A stretch of DNA of 64,000 nucleotides, taken from contig CAMPDV010000909.1 of NCBI GenBank assembly GCA_946699065.1, forward strand, positions 1 through 64,000, in the 5' to 3' direction. Positions 50,013 through 61,283 of the stretch are shown in pieces. The DNA is from Loxodes magnus (taxonomy: Eukaryota > Ciliophora > Karyorelictea > Loxodida > Loxodidae). The position numbers and the translations under genes were made by a program. Under the pieces are notes generated by a model, which was given only the letters and a program-made list of their open reading frames with translations, was not told the origin of the DNA and searched no databases. The first letter of the stretch is position 1, and every line of letters starts with the position of its first letter.

Positions 50013-50580
50013 AAAGAACATAGAAAAACAATTCTTGGAGAATAAAACCCTAAAATTTCAAATTTCGGAATTAAATGAAAAAATTAGAACTTTATTATAA
50101 ACCAATATGAAGATCCAACAAGAAAATAACTAATTAAAAAGAAAATTAGCAGCAAATCGGAAATACAAGAGGTAAAATTTCAATTAAAGTAAATAGAAGA
50201 TAAACTCAACTAATTTATCATACCTTAATAATAAAATAATCCAGAAAAACTAAAAAAGGAAACTCCATAGATATTGAGAATGATTATAAACTTTATTATA
50301 TCTATAAGCAGAGAAAAATAATAAAATGCTGATTCTGCAAGAAGAGAGGACACCTGGTGAATTAATTTTAACATTTAGAGATTGAGTAAAAAATAGAAGA
50401 AAAAAATGTAAAGAAAATTTTATCAAATATATTGCACGATAAAAGGTTAAATTATAGAAGGAAATACTATCAAGAAATGTAATTACATAAATCAATAACG
50501 GAAGCAAGCAATAAAATAAAGAGGCGCATATTAAAAGGATCTACAGTATATTTAGAACTATAAGAAAAAGAAAAAGAATG
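50002..50580 (+). CDS. Element ORF2: coil plus zinc knuckle with last Cys lost
   Basis: Starts MNYEKNIEKQFLENKTLKFQ inside the end of the preceding ORF. The coil continues (ISELNEKIRTLLQTNMKIQQ), then changes frame (SEIQEVKFQLKQIEDKLNQF) and again to the knuckle CWFCKKRGHLVNQF near 50325. This is CX2CX4HX4 with the final Cys codon now TTT. The family motif RLNYRRKYYQEM follows. Its 3' end is followed by the conserved tail at 50642-50731. Probably a damaged Gag-like protein. Confidence 0.5.
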
Positions 50581-50641
50581 AAATCTGAGCAAGATAAAGA
50601 GGAGAAAAATAGAAAAGAAGAAAATATGAACAAAAAGACCA

Positions 50642-50731
50642 GCTGAAGTAAATAATTACTAGACTTTTATCAAGAATAAAATTCAGTTTCTTTTATTTAT
50701 CGTGGTGAACCTAATAAAGGTGAACTCACGT
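50642..50731 (+). repeat. Conserved 3' tail of element (copy A)
   Basis: GCTGAAGTAAATAATTACTA...GTGGTGAACCTAATAAAGGTG resembles 53479-53560 and 55080-55140. It lies downstream of Gag-like or element ORFs in each case. It is followed by five TTTAA-type units (50733-50757). A 3' terminus or terminator is likely. Confidence 0.5.
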
Positions 50732-50901
50732 TAATTTAATTTAATTTAATTCAATTTATTAATTTTTTTTAATTATGTTTTTCTTAATTTTTGTAAATTT
50801 ATTTAAGATAATTATAACTTAAGAAATTTAGAAATTACTTATTAATATTAATTTTTTTAATTTTTATTATAAATTTATCTTAATGTAAAATTAATTTCAT
50901 T

Positions 50902-52449
50902 TCATTTTGGAATTTTCTTGAGTATTTCTGCTTCCAAAGTAATTGTATTAACTTTAATGATATGATAATATTCCTTTTAGCTAGATTATCACATGAAAGC
51001 ATAAGCAAGCTTGTTTTTTACTTTTACTTAAGTGTCGCAAATACATTCTATTGGAATTGTACCCTGCTTTCAGTTATTATCTTCTCGTTTAAATATTTTA
51101 TTTTATTGAGTTTTTTAAGAATTACCTCCAAATATTAGAAGAGGATCTAAATTTACTGCAGGAAGACAAATTTCCTAAGGAAGATTAAAATTAAGCTAAA
51201 TTCATTTATCTTCTATAATATTGTATTTTAGAATTTCATTTCTATATATTTAACCTTTTTTTCCTCCAAATAAATAAATATGATTTTCTTACTAGTCTGT
51301 CACAAGGTTAATATCATAAGTATCATATGGTAATTTTGAAAGATATTTTCATTCTTTTCTATTATCTAAACTTAAATTTTCTACTGAATTTAAAGGAAGT
51401 TTTGTCTTCCCAAGTCCTCCGACCGCAAAAATAGTTCCTTTTGCTGCTGCCAATCCTAAAGCATATCTACCATCATTCATATCTGGTAACTATTAGCAAT
51501 TTCCATTATATTCAATCTACCAGCTTGTTCTAAATATTTCATTAAGGGATTTTCCCCCTACTAAATATAGTTTATTTTCATATTCAACACTCTTGAAGTT
51601 AATAGATTTCTGCAGCTATAATTTTATTTAAAAATATTCTTAATTTTCTATATTAAATAAATGAATACCATTCCCATCTGTCTTAAATCGATGGATATAA
51701 TTTTACTGCATTTTATTAACATTACTTTAAGTTACTTAAGCTTATAATGCATTAGACAAATTCTAGATATTCTAAGGTGAACTATTTTCAAAGTTTTTTA
51801 GTTTTTCTTAAGTACTTTTAATTTCTGAGTTAAAATGAGTTTAAAAGCATTGATTAAGTTAACCAAGTAGCTCTTATTTCTATAAAATAAATTTCTAGAT
51901 CTATTAATCTCCACGCATTTAAAGTGTCTTTAAATATTCTAATTTGTAATTTCCTTCAAAAAAGTTAGGCTAAACATTAAGTTTCTATTTTTTGCTATCT
52001 TTGTACTTTTCCATCGTAAATATTCTATTATTTAAGTCTTCTAAAAATTACTAAATTTCAATATAAATCTGTTTACTTTATGCGAAGTATATTTAATTCA
52101 GAAGTGATAAAACTTTTTGAACAATGGAGGATTGTTGAAAAACTAATTTTTTTCTTATTTCCTTAAGACTATTTATTTAAAATTTGAGAAGCTTTATTTC
52201 CTCACTTATTTATTAATCTAAATTTTCGCTAATTTTAATTTAATTTATCATCTATTCATTTTTTTAAAGCTTGGCTGGATGAACATGTTATATCGAATCA
52301 CAAGCAGGACATTTGTACTAATTCTGCTTTCTAAATTCATTTATTAAGCAGATTTAGCACATTGAATGCTAGCAAGGTAATAAAAATGGAATAGTTAATT
52401 GAGTATCGAATTCGTTTAGACATAAAAGACATTAACTACTCTGTTACAT
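50902..52449 (-). CDS. RING finger - coiled coil - Kelch protein (copy 2)
   Basis: An intact 515-residue protein in one frame from ATG 52449 to TGA 50902. C3HC4 RING with Cys 7, 10, 26, His 28, Cys 31, 34, 47, 50; Gln-rich helical middle; Kelch-type repeats with LYLVGGKSLNE, IFAVGGLGKTK, IYLFGGKKGQ and LLIFGGNSQK. It is closer to the third copy (61716) than to the first: both share PFxLPCxHSxCQxCLxNEFRxQNQ in the RING and NFAYAFM/KLAYAFMW near the end. A substrate-binding ubiquitin ligase role is inferred from the domains. It is divergent from the ORF at 52611 with about 160 bp between, so the two may share a promoter. Confidence 0.9.
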
Positions 52450-52610
52450 TTTTATTTTGTCAAAAAAACTAGTGATAAATAGTTATCTTTCATTGAAATT
52501 TAAAATATCTAATAAAAATTATGAAAATATATTTATTTAATTCTCAATTCTTGTTTCATATTTTCACTTTTGGTATTCAGTTCAGTTCAGTTGAATGAAC
52601 TAGTTTGCAA

Positions 52611-53105
52611 ATGGATGAAGAGTTTTAAGAATTAAACTATAAATAATTAAAAATTGTGACTGGAGTAGTGCAAATGGAGATTGAAACAAAACCGAAGAAC
52701 CTAAGTAGGAAATTTCAAGCTACATAGAGGGATTCTCGTAGCATTTTATTTAAAATGCAGGAAATACAAGATATGGAAATTGATTCCAGATAGAAGATTA
52801 TGGGCTCAAGTGACCAAATTATATCTTAACAAATGGAAATGATACAAAAAAAGCAAAATTGAAAGGAAGATAAGATTTATTTTAGAAAGCATAGTTACGC
52901 GAGTTCTATATCTCGAAAAAATGCAAACACAAATTTTTATGCCAAAAAAATTTTTTTGCTAGTTAGTCCCTAAAGAGGTAAAATCCCTGAAATTAACACA
53001 ATTTTTAGTTAAATTAATTAATAAGTATAATATCATGGATGTTGGGCTCTAGTCAGTCGAGTAAGGAATCTGGTGCAGTTTTGACTGCATTACAATTACT
53101 CTTGA
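52611..53105 (+). CDS. Uncharacterised hydrophilic protein
   Basis: One frame from ATG 52611 (MDEEFQELNYKQLKIVTGVV) to TGA 53103-53105, 165 codons. The first 130 residues are convincing: Met/Gln/Glu-rich helix (KMQEIQDMEIDSRQKIMGSS), then a basic Ser-rich stretch and IFLLVSPQRGKIPEINTIF. The last 30 overlap the ORF at 53039 in another frame and may not be real. No domain is recognised. It could be an element ORF preceding the one at 53039. Confidence 0.45.
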
Positions 53106-53431
53106 AATAGATGCCATCGCAAATAAGTAAGAACGTATCCTAATGTGATAAGCCTTATTTATGAGAGGGCCTTCTCTATCGGTATGAGAATCTGACTAGG
53201 AAGCACTGAAGTCCAAATCTCAGAGTTTTCACCGTCTCTACAAGTTGTTAATCTGAGTCGAAATTGGAAAAAGGCTAAAGACATGACTGAGATCAAAAAT
53301 AATTTTTTATTTAGAATAATTTAACTCAACTGAGTTATTTGGTTCAAGAATCAGATTATCTTCCAACCTCTTCTAACTCCTACCTTCGGATTGACTCACA
53401 AGAAATTAGAGTAAGTAGGTAATAATTTTGA
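53039..53431 (+). CDS. GC-richer ORF, 130 aa, uncharacterised
   Basis: A clean frame of 131 codons from ATG 53039 (MLGSSQSSKESGAVLTALQL) to TGA 53431. It is noticeably GC-richer than its surroundings. It has a Ser-rich start, a Leu-rich helix and WEGLLYRYENLTRKHW, which recalls the LLYRK block of the Gag-like family. The tail is Gln/Ser-rich. The element 3' tail follows within 50 bp, so this is likely an element gene, perhaps a short Gag-like derivative without a knuckle. Confidence 0.5.
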
Positions 53432-53478
53432 TTTCAAAATAGGAGAAAAGAAAAAATAAGAATAAAGAGCTAGGTAAA

Positions 53479-53560
53479 GCTAGAACATTACTAGACTTTT
53501 ATTAAGAGTGGAATTCGATTTGTTTTATTAATAGTGGTGAATCTAATAAAGATGGAAACA
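53479..53560 (+). repeat. Conserved 3' tail of element (copy B)
   Basis: ACTAGACTTTTATTAAGAGT and AATAGTGGTGAATCTAATAAAGATGGAA match the tail at 50642-50731 closely. No gene follows for about 600 bp. Confidence 0.55.
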
Positions 53561-54157
53561 CTTAATTAAATAATTAACTAATTATCATTATTTATTTATT
53601 TTAGAAGTTAATTTATATTGACTAAACTAAGTGAGAATAATTTTTAAATAATTAAAATCTAAGTATCATTTTTTGTTAATTTTTAAATAATTAAAAAAGT
53701 TAATTTAGTTTCTTATTAAATATTATAATTTCTAGGATATTTTAAAAAGTTTTCTTGGTATTTTTTTAATTATAAACTCTTAAAATAACATTATTAATTA
53801 GAACTTTTAGCAAATCTATTTATCACAAATTTTTTGTAAAGATGTATTAGAAAATTTACAAAAAGGGGAAATTTTGTAATGTAGAATAAAATTCTCTAGT
53901 ATTTAATAGCTTTTAAGACTAGATTGTTGAAATAAAATAAAATAGTTTGCTGACTGAGATTGTAAAATAATTAAATGGTCTAGATAAATTACTTTATTAA
54001 GAAAATTAGAAAATAAAAACGACAAATATATTTTCAAATGTAGTTTTTGTTTCTAATACATTCTTGAAAATGTAACTAATGTTTTAATATTTAAAATTAG
54101 GATAAAATAGCTTTGAAATTTAAAATGATATTATAATTTTTTTATAAAGAATTACTC
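53561..54157. other. AT-rich spacer
   Basis: AT-rich DNA with no supported gene or repeat. Confidence 0.4.
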
Positions 54158-55070
54158 ATGAAAGGAAACAGTAAGCGTAGCAAAAGAAAAATAGACAACT
54201 ATAACAAAGGAAAATTAAAGAGGGATTATTCATGAACTAGTTTGGAAATTTTTATAGAAAGAAACCTTTGCTGAACGGAAGACATAGTTAGAGACAATAA
54301 GAACAAGTGGGTGGGAGAGGAATAGAGACTTATAAACCATTTTTTAATCCCGGAGCAATCTAAAACCAGCATGAAGAGGTGAAAATCCTTGAAAAATGTC
54401 AAAATAAACTATCTTAATAATAATAATAATAAAATGCCTCATAGATATATGATAACTCTATCTTAAGCTCCTATTAATGAATCATCCTCCAATATCTTTA
54501 AAATGTGTAAAATTAAAAGGGCATACTTTAAAGTCTTGTGCAAGAACTTGAAGGAAAATTCTTGTATCTTATTTGAAGTACTTTAGTACTAAAAAACGAA
54601 AATCCAAAATAAGCTAATTTCAGATTTTAACAGATAGAAACCAAATTTAACTAATTAGTTAAGTTAACTAAAAGCTTATTCCTTAAAAATATATCATTGA
54701 ACGATCTTATGAATATGGAACTGGATATTCAGCCAGTAAAAATTCCTTAACTAGAGAGAAATAAATAATGGTGCTATTAAAGGAAATATGACACATTTTA
54801 AAATAATACTGAAGTTTCTAACAAAATAAGAACTAGAAAGTCATAAGATATGGTAATCAATAAATAATCTATACTGTACTCCAGAAAAATTAATATATAG
54901 AAAAAGAGGCATAAAGAAGTTAAATTTCTAAAGACATTGCATTTGAACAATAAAGAAGAAACCAAAAAATACTTGAAATGAAAAGCGATTGAAGCAAGAT
55001 ATTGGCAATTAAAAAGGTTTAACATAGTACGGCTAAATATGTACTTAAGAAGATGATCCAGACGAAAATT
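54158..55070 (+). pseudogene. Decayed Gag-like copy
   Basis: Starts MKGNSKRSKRKIDNYNKGK at 54158 and continues in shifting frames through HEEVKILEKCQNKLSQQQQQ (an AAT microsatellite encodes the Gln run). A knuckle remnant KCVKLKGHTLKSC (spacing off by one) follows. Then come SLFLKNISLNDLMNMELDIQ, matching the copy at 48085, the block TPEKLIYRKRG and finally SDWSKILAIKKVQHSTAK. Homology to 48085-48766 is clear over about 450 bp, but the frame changes often. The 3' tail follows at 55080-55140. Confidence 0.5.
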
Positions 55071-55079
55071 AGAAATATA

Positions 55080-55140
55080 GATTACTACAAAGCTAAAAAC
55101 ATTTTAAATAGTGATTAACCTAATAAAGGTGGAATCCTTA
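55080..55140 (+). repeat. Conserved 3' tail of element (copy C)
   Basis: AATAGTGATTAACCTAATAAAGGTGGAATCC, a diverged match to the tails at 50702 and 53528. It lies after the decayed Gag-like copy. Confidence 0.45.
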
Positions 55141-55538
55141 TAACTCCTTATTATTATATTATGAAGAACATAAATGTTGGAATTAATTAAGATGATTTGC
55201 GAGGTTGAGAAGCTTTATATATTTAAATTTGAACTTCACTCAATTTTTTACTTTTTAAAATAAAATAAATTTTATAAGGCAAATAACTTTATTAAGCATA
55301 TATTATTTTACGACATTCTAATATTAAAAAACAAAAGTTTATTTTATTTTTGGAGCATCTTTTATACAATTGGTTTAATTTGATGTTTTGAATATTTTGT
55401 CTGTTAAATTTTCAAAATATCCTTTTTTTAATTTACTTTGTTTCTAGAATAATTATAAAAATAATGGAAGCAATGCTTTTAATTATTTTATTATAAAAAT
55501 AATTAAATTTAAATAGGGTGGAAAGCCTTTTCCTTCGG

Positions 55539-55833
55539 ATGCTGCTTGGAGGCCCAGCAAGGCAACTAAAAATGAGCGCGGACTGAGGATAAATATTAGA
55601 AAGAGAAATCAATAACAAAAAACTCCTAGAAGGAAGATTTGACAAGCTGGAGAAATCCGAATACCAGGAGAAAACCTTCTTCTTCATAGGTCGGGGAAAA
55701 GATGTACCCATAATCGCATATTTCATCCTATACTTTTGAGGGTTAAGTTGCATGCATGCACTGCAGGAAGAGAAAAAAGGGATGGAGAGATTAATTAAAT
55801 TTTTATTTTTCGACATTAAATAAAATTAATTTA
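55539..55833 (+). CDS. GC-richer ORF before box, ~95 aa
   Basis: Plus-strand frame MLLGGPARQLKMSADWGQIL, then EREINNKKLLEGRFDKLEKS (helical) and FFFIGRGKDVPIIAYFILYF. No TGA before the box. A 127-codon antisense frame is open even in the standard code, but the plus reading has the more ordinary codon pattern. It occupies the position held by the RCQILRSL repeat before other boxes. No domain recognised. Confidence 0.35.
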
Positions 55834-55901
55834 AAGTGCTGTGCGCCAACGAGAGTGCTACGCTCTCTATAATCCAATTTATTTTTTAATTATATAATAA
55901 A
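55834..55901 (+). repeat. Conserved box with AT tail (copy 5)
   Basis: GTGCTGTGCGCCAACGAGAG-TGCTACGCTCTCTATAATCC then an AT-rich tail ending at the ATG of the next ORF. It matches 49111-49187. Confidence 0.6.
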
Positions 55902-56825
55902 ATGACACCTAAGAAATAACAGATATCTCTTTACGAATATCTTAAGAAATAAGAATAGCAATCTAATTTATCGAACAATCACCTTAATAAGATAAAGGAC
56001 AATAATCCCAGGAATCTTTTGCATAAATGGTTCAGTAAGATATCAAATATACAATATGAATTAAAACAACATAAATTAAAGTTTGAAAAATTAGAATAGA
56101 TACTAGAAAAATTAGGTGAAGAACTAAACCTTTAATTTCATCTAGAGGAGGCAATAAAAAGCATATAAACGTAAATGGGGTATAAACTGAGTGAGATTGA
56201 CAAATAATTCTACTAAATCCCTCAAATGTTTCCATTTTATTCTTCTTAATCCAAACATTAAATAAAAGAACTTTAAGAAAAATAGAATAACCAATAGAAA
56301 ATTTTATAAATAATCAATGGATAACAGGGAAATATTCCCATGGAATCAAAATAAATGAATAATAATGAAGCATAAAAAAGAAAATACGCTATAATATATA
56401 TTAAAAGAAGCCTCATAATAAAAGGTGCTGGTGAAGAAACCAAATCTATGAAATTAATAGAGGAAACATAATGAAAGACCTAATTTAAATAAGGCTTACT
56501 TAATCAGGCATAATATATAGAAAGAAGATTTATAATAGTAAATTTAAAAATCTTTAAAATAATTTTTATATGAAGAAGGATTCACTGTAATATCTAACTT
56601 ATAAACAAGGATGGAGGACTAATGAAATCCTGGGCCGCCCTCAAGTTCAAGAGAATACGTTTTCAAGTGTTGGATGCAGTCAGGAGAACTAATAGGTATC
56701 TGGCGAAGGGTATACTGCATTGCGAGTTTTATCGTACTAAATGCCACCACGGGGAAGGGTGGATAAGCTCTGAAAAGACAAGTCTAATTTGCCCGAGGGT
56801 TGTCACTAGCAGTATGTAAGTTTGA
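55902..56825 (+). CDS. Element ORF1, MTPKKQQ type, intact
   Basis: A single frame of 308 codons from ATG 55902 (MTPKKQQISLYEYLKKQEQQ) to TGA 56823-56825. It contains a coil (KLKFEKLEQILEKLGEELNL), a Gln-rich linker and a central IYIKRSLIIKGAGEETKSMK. A GC-richer basic C-terminus follows (MKSWAALKFKRIRFQVLDAV, RRTNRYLAKGILHCEFYRTK). It follows the conserved box directly, like the ORF at 49188. The basic end could bind nucleic acid. Another frame is also protein-like from about 56450 (SGIIYRKKIYNSK, the Gag-like block), so two copies may be fused or the frame may shift. Confidence 0.5.
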
Positions 56826-57028
56826 CTGGCAAGCCTGCTAATGACTTAATTACTAATTGCAAATTCTTATTTTGATCTTATTCAAGAAGACTCGAGAATT
56901 CGGTTCAAGATTCGAAAATAACCTTTAATAAGCAGATCCCCATTTGGAGAAGCTAAAGTGACTCATTGGACAGCAAGAATGAAAAAAGAAGTATAAAAAC
57001 ACTTTTTTAATATTAAATATTAATATTG

Positions 57029-57090
57029 AAAGAGCTGCGAGCTAATGAGATGCTGCGCACTCTATAACAAAATCCATCTATTAATTTATT
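57029..57090 (+). repeat. Conserved box with AT tail (copy 6)
   Basis: GAGCTGCGAGCTAATGAGA-TGCTGCGCACTCTATAACAAAATCC and an ATT-rich tail leading to the ATG at 57091. Confidence 0.55.
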
Positions 57091-57800
57091 AATGTTCTTA
57101 TAAGTCTAAAAGCAGCAACCATAACGAAAACTTTGAAGACATAGGATTAATACCTAATATTCCAAAAAAGAATAAAAATCCTTGCTAATAATAGCAAATT
57201 TTATTCATTAAACAGTAAGGCGTAGAATTTGAATCCAAGCAAACGAACTTTACTTAATTATTAATGATAGTTGTTATCTTCAAGAAAAGGTATTTAAATG
57301 AAAAATTCCTATAAGAAATCATGGATAGATTGAAAAAACTAAAGAACAGAAAGAGCATAGAATTATGTACTAAGAACGAGAGACGACAACTATCTGATAT
57401 ATCAAATAATAAATCAATAAAAGTGGCTATGCTCAATGAAAGACTTTTAAAATTATAAGGTTTAAAGGAAAAAGCTAATATAAATTGTTTTTCATAATTT
57501 AAATGAATAATGAAGATTAAAAGTGGATATAACATTGATCATGAAAAAAGCCTCAATAACTTGCTATTATTGTGATATGAAAAATCTTAGATTAAAATAC
57601 CATAACAATTTTTGCTTATAAAATAAGAAGCATTGGATTAAGTACTGAAAAAGGTCTCAAGATTTTAAATATCAACAAAAAGGTGCCATCTAAAGATAAA
57701 ATTGAATAGCATAGAATTATAGCTTTAAGACAGATGAGAAAAAGTGTAGGAAGAAAAATCTGAAGAAACTGAATTTTCAAACTCTTAAAAAATAAATGTT
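57091..57800 (+). CDS. Element ORF after box, Gag-like, damaged
   Basis: MFLQVQKQQPQRKLWRHR starts right after the box, parallel to MAPKKQQ and MTPKKQQ. Helical stretches follow (QIEKTKEQKEHRIMYQERET). Near 57555 another frame gives a Cys/His cluster CYYCDMKNLRLKYHNNFC. This keeps CX2C but has a stretched spacing to His, so it is at best a degenerate knuckle. No TGA end is convincing. Probably a decayed copy. Confidence 0.35.
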
Positions 57801-57809
57801 CAAAATTTT

Positions 57810-60477
57810 TATATTAAAAAAAATAGCATGAACTGCTGCTTCTAAAAAAGGTTGTTTCTCCAAAGAAGAAAAACTTTTAAATCAAATCTTAAAAGTTTTA
57901 CCAAATAATTGAAATTACAATCTGTAGCAAATAATTATATCAATAATTTTTATTATTATTTAGATTGCAAAATCTAATAAGTCACTGTTTCTTCTTAATC
58001 AAGAATTAAAAATTTTTTAATGAGTATATTTTCAAAATAAAATATTGTATTTTTCTTAATTTTAATTATGTTAATTATTTACCATCAATATTTTTTCAAA
58101 TTTTTTAAGAATTTAAAAATTTATGATTTAAAAGTAAATTTTCACAAAAATAAATTTAAAAAATTTTTTATTTTTTATTATTTTAATTATATCCAATTTT
58201 TTAATAAGTAGTTATTAGCTTTAAATACATTATCTCATAGATTTTTAAACTTAAAAAAATTAAATAAGCTATAAAGAAAAATATTGTCTATTATTGCAAT
58301 ATTTTATATATTTAAGTTACTAATTTTAATACTATATTATGAAAATATTATCATTAAAAATATATATATTTATTTTTATTTTGTAATGTCAATTTATTAA
58401 TTTAAGTAAACTAATAATTCTTTAATAGAATGCATTTAATTGGTCAAAGATAATTTTTAGCTCTTAAAATATATTATTTTAATATTCTGAAATCATTTAA
58501 ATTAATTTTATAAGATATAAAGTTTTATCAAAATTAACTTTTTATCATCTTTTTAATTTCCAAGAAATTAAAAAGAAAATATATATAAAAATCAACAATA
58601 TCTGATGTTTTTTTTGGCAAAGCTATTTATTGCAATTTCCATTTTTATAGTTAGGTATTAAAAAGGCATAATTAAATAAATAACTTTACTTTTTATTATT
58701 TAATATACAAATTAAATAAAAAAATAATTAATATGAAAATAAAGTTTATGCTAATTTAAAATAAGTATAAATAGTTGAAAATTAAATCTAATTTTAAAAT
58801 ATAATTTCTAAATATAATTTCTAAATATAAGTATTAATTTCAATATCAACTTATATTTTATTTATCAAATATCTTTAAAATAATTTATATTTATTATCAT
58901 TTATAAATAATTCTATTATATAGAAGAAAATATTATAGAAAGAGTTATAAAATACTTTTTTAATTTAAATCATATTAAAAAAATTTAGAAAATTATAATT
59001 GTTTGCAAATATATTTTAAATTATTTTATGATTGAAACTGAATAATTGTTTATACTCCTTATATTAAGAAAAATTTTTAACTAAAATTTTATTTTAAATA
59101 ATGATGAATTAAAATTTTTTATGTCGTAATCGATAAAAAAAATAAAATAAGAGTTACTTATTTTGCGTGTTCTAACTTAATAAGGCATTTTATTAAATGT
59201 ATATTATTATTTATAAAATTATTATTTTTTAAATAATTAAACTTATTATTATTTTTATTCATTAATTCAAAAAAATATCAAAATAGCAAAAATTACCTAA
59301 ATGTTTTTTCGTTTGAATGCTAAAAATATAATTTACTTCTTAAAAATTAAAAAGAATTTCTTATAATTATTTATAGTTAATAATAGAAATTATATTTTTA
59401 AATCAGTAAACATTTATGAAAGTTTAAATTTTAGGTTTAAATTATGGTACTGATTGAAATATATTTTAAATTAATTAAACGTCTTTAAATTATAGAAAAT
59501 CTTTTATATTTATGACAATAATACATGTTATTAAAAAAATTTAATTATCTTTAAAAATAAATCTAACTATTTTTAATAATTGTAATTGCTTTTTTATCTC
59601 ATATATAAAAAAATTTTATAATCAAAATAAGCTTCAATATTGAAGCAATTAATCTTTTCTCTTTATTTTATTTATATAATTCAAAACATAAATCTACTAA
59701 TTACTCCACATATTAGCAAACCATTAATATTTAAAGTTAAATAAAAGTAATTAAACTTTTATTCTAAATATAAAATTCAATTTTTTTAATAAAGTAAAAG
59801 CTTAAAAATTTGGGATACTTCAACTTTAATTTTACTTACTGATTTTTAATGCTCTTATAAACTATTATTTTTAAACTTAAATAATCTTCATTCAATTCAA
59901 TAAATATGTAATTTAATTTTAATTAATTTCAAATACTCTAAAATACATTATATTTTATTAGATCTTAAGATTTAATTTTAATCCAAATAAATTATAATTA
60001 AATATTTTTAAATTTAATAAATATTTTTATTAAATAGTATTCAAAAGAAGATAATACTATAAAATATAATTTACAAAAATATATTCTAAACTAAATTTTA
60101 AGTATGAAACTTTTTTACTTTTCTGCTTAAAAATATTTTGTGAATTAAATATTCCTTAAGTTAAAAAATTTACCTTATAAGCTTTAGAAATAGAAATTAT
60201 AAAAAAATATAATTTAAAGAAAAATAGATAGTTTCTTTTTAAGAATTAAAAATAATATTTGAAAAATTTTTAAAAAGATTCAGAAGTTTTCAAATATCTA
60301 TTGCAATTAAGTATAATCAAAAAAAATGAATGAAACTTAAAGACATAAATTTTAAGAGGCTAACTTTCTGTATTAAATCCTTATAGCTATCTATCATTTA
60401 TATTTTATATTTTTTATTATTACTATTATTATATTTTTAATCAACTCAATTTGAAGCATAATTTTCCATTAAAAAAA
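57810..60477. other. AT desert, no gene seen
   Basis: About 2.6 kb of the most AT-rich DNA in the window, mostly A/T runs and short TTTAAA-type words, with no motif, repeat array or RNA gene visible. It could be a spacer, a matrix attachment or an origin-like region, but nothing in the sequence decides. Confidence 0.5.
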
Positions 60478-61283
60478 TGTCGGGCTACTAAAAGGATTTT
60501 ATCTGCCAAATAGGCGAAGAAGGAGAAAGAAGATGGATTAACTTGCTCTTGAACTAGCTGAGCTGCGACAAGAGATCTAGTTACTCAGTCCGAAAACTCC
60601 CAAATGCGGTGGAGATATTCTGGTTCAAATACGAACTTTAATTAGCCAAGATTTATTTGAGGAGGGAAGTCTAGAGATTGCTGTGAGAGATTATAATGAC
60701 AAAAATTTTTTATATAATCTTAGAGTAGCAATCTGGAGAAAGGAAATTTTTTGAAGCACAAGAAAATCTTTAATTTTATCCTCAACCAAATTTAGCCATT
60801 AAAACCAATAAAGTTGGAATAAAAAGACTCTTCATTGTATCTAAATCAACTTCTCGAAAGCCAGTAAAGCTATTCGAAAAATTTATGCTTCTATTATGGT
60901 AGTGGTTGGTATCTCTACAGAAACTGTAAAGTATTCCTCTCATAATAAAATATTACTGTCGGTGATTAGAGACTGAGAAAGTATGTAGCAAAAGGCAGAA
61001 AAGGAAAGAATTAAGCTAGAATCTCTATTGAAGGTAAAGTCGCTTCTGTGACTCCCTTGGAAGGATTTATGGAAATTGATTGGAATAGAGTAAGTAAATA
61101 AAAAATAAATTTTAGTGCAAGATATGGGGAGGAAACTGAATCAAGAATGAAGTTTCAGCAACATACAAGAATATCCAAACTAATGGTTACAAAAAAGCCA
61201 TTCAAAGTAGGTACGGATGTAAAAAGAGATTTTATGAATTCAAAACACCTAAGTTTTAAAAATGATTATATAACTTCCATTTT
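60478..61283 (+). CDS. Gag-like protein with degraded knuckle
   Basis: A GC-richer ORF region. First half: MDQLALELAELRQEIQLLSP (coil start near 60534), DLFEEGSLEIAVRDYND and LYNLRVAIWRKE, the last resembling the RCQILRSLRVAFRSW repeat peptide. After a frame change near 60750 the second half reads CFYYGSGWYLYRNC, the knuckle with its second Cys and its His both turned to Tyr. Compare CFCCGSVWHFYRKC at 2019-2990. Then ITVGDQRLRKYVAKGRKGK and MEIDWNRVSKQK, matching the DWSK block of other copies, and TGA near 61283. Probably no longer a zinc binder. Confidence 0.55.

Noticed and set aside
55433-55816. 127-codon minus-strand ORF in the standard code
   Set aside because: The plus-strand reading over the GC-richer part has a more ordinary codon pattern, and the organism does not use the standard code, so absence of TAA/TAG carries little weight.
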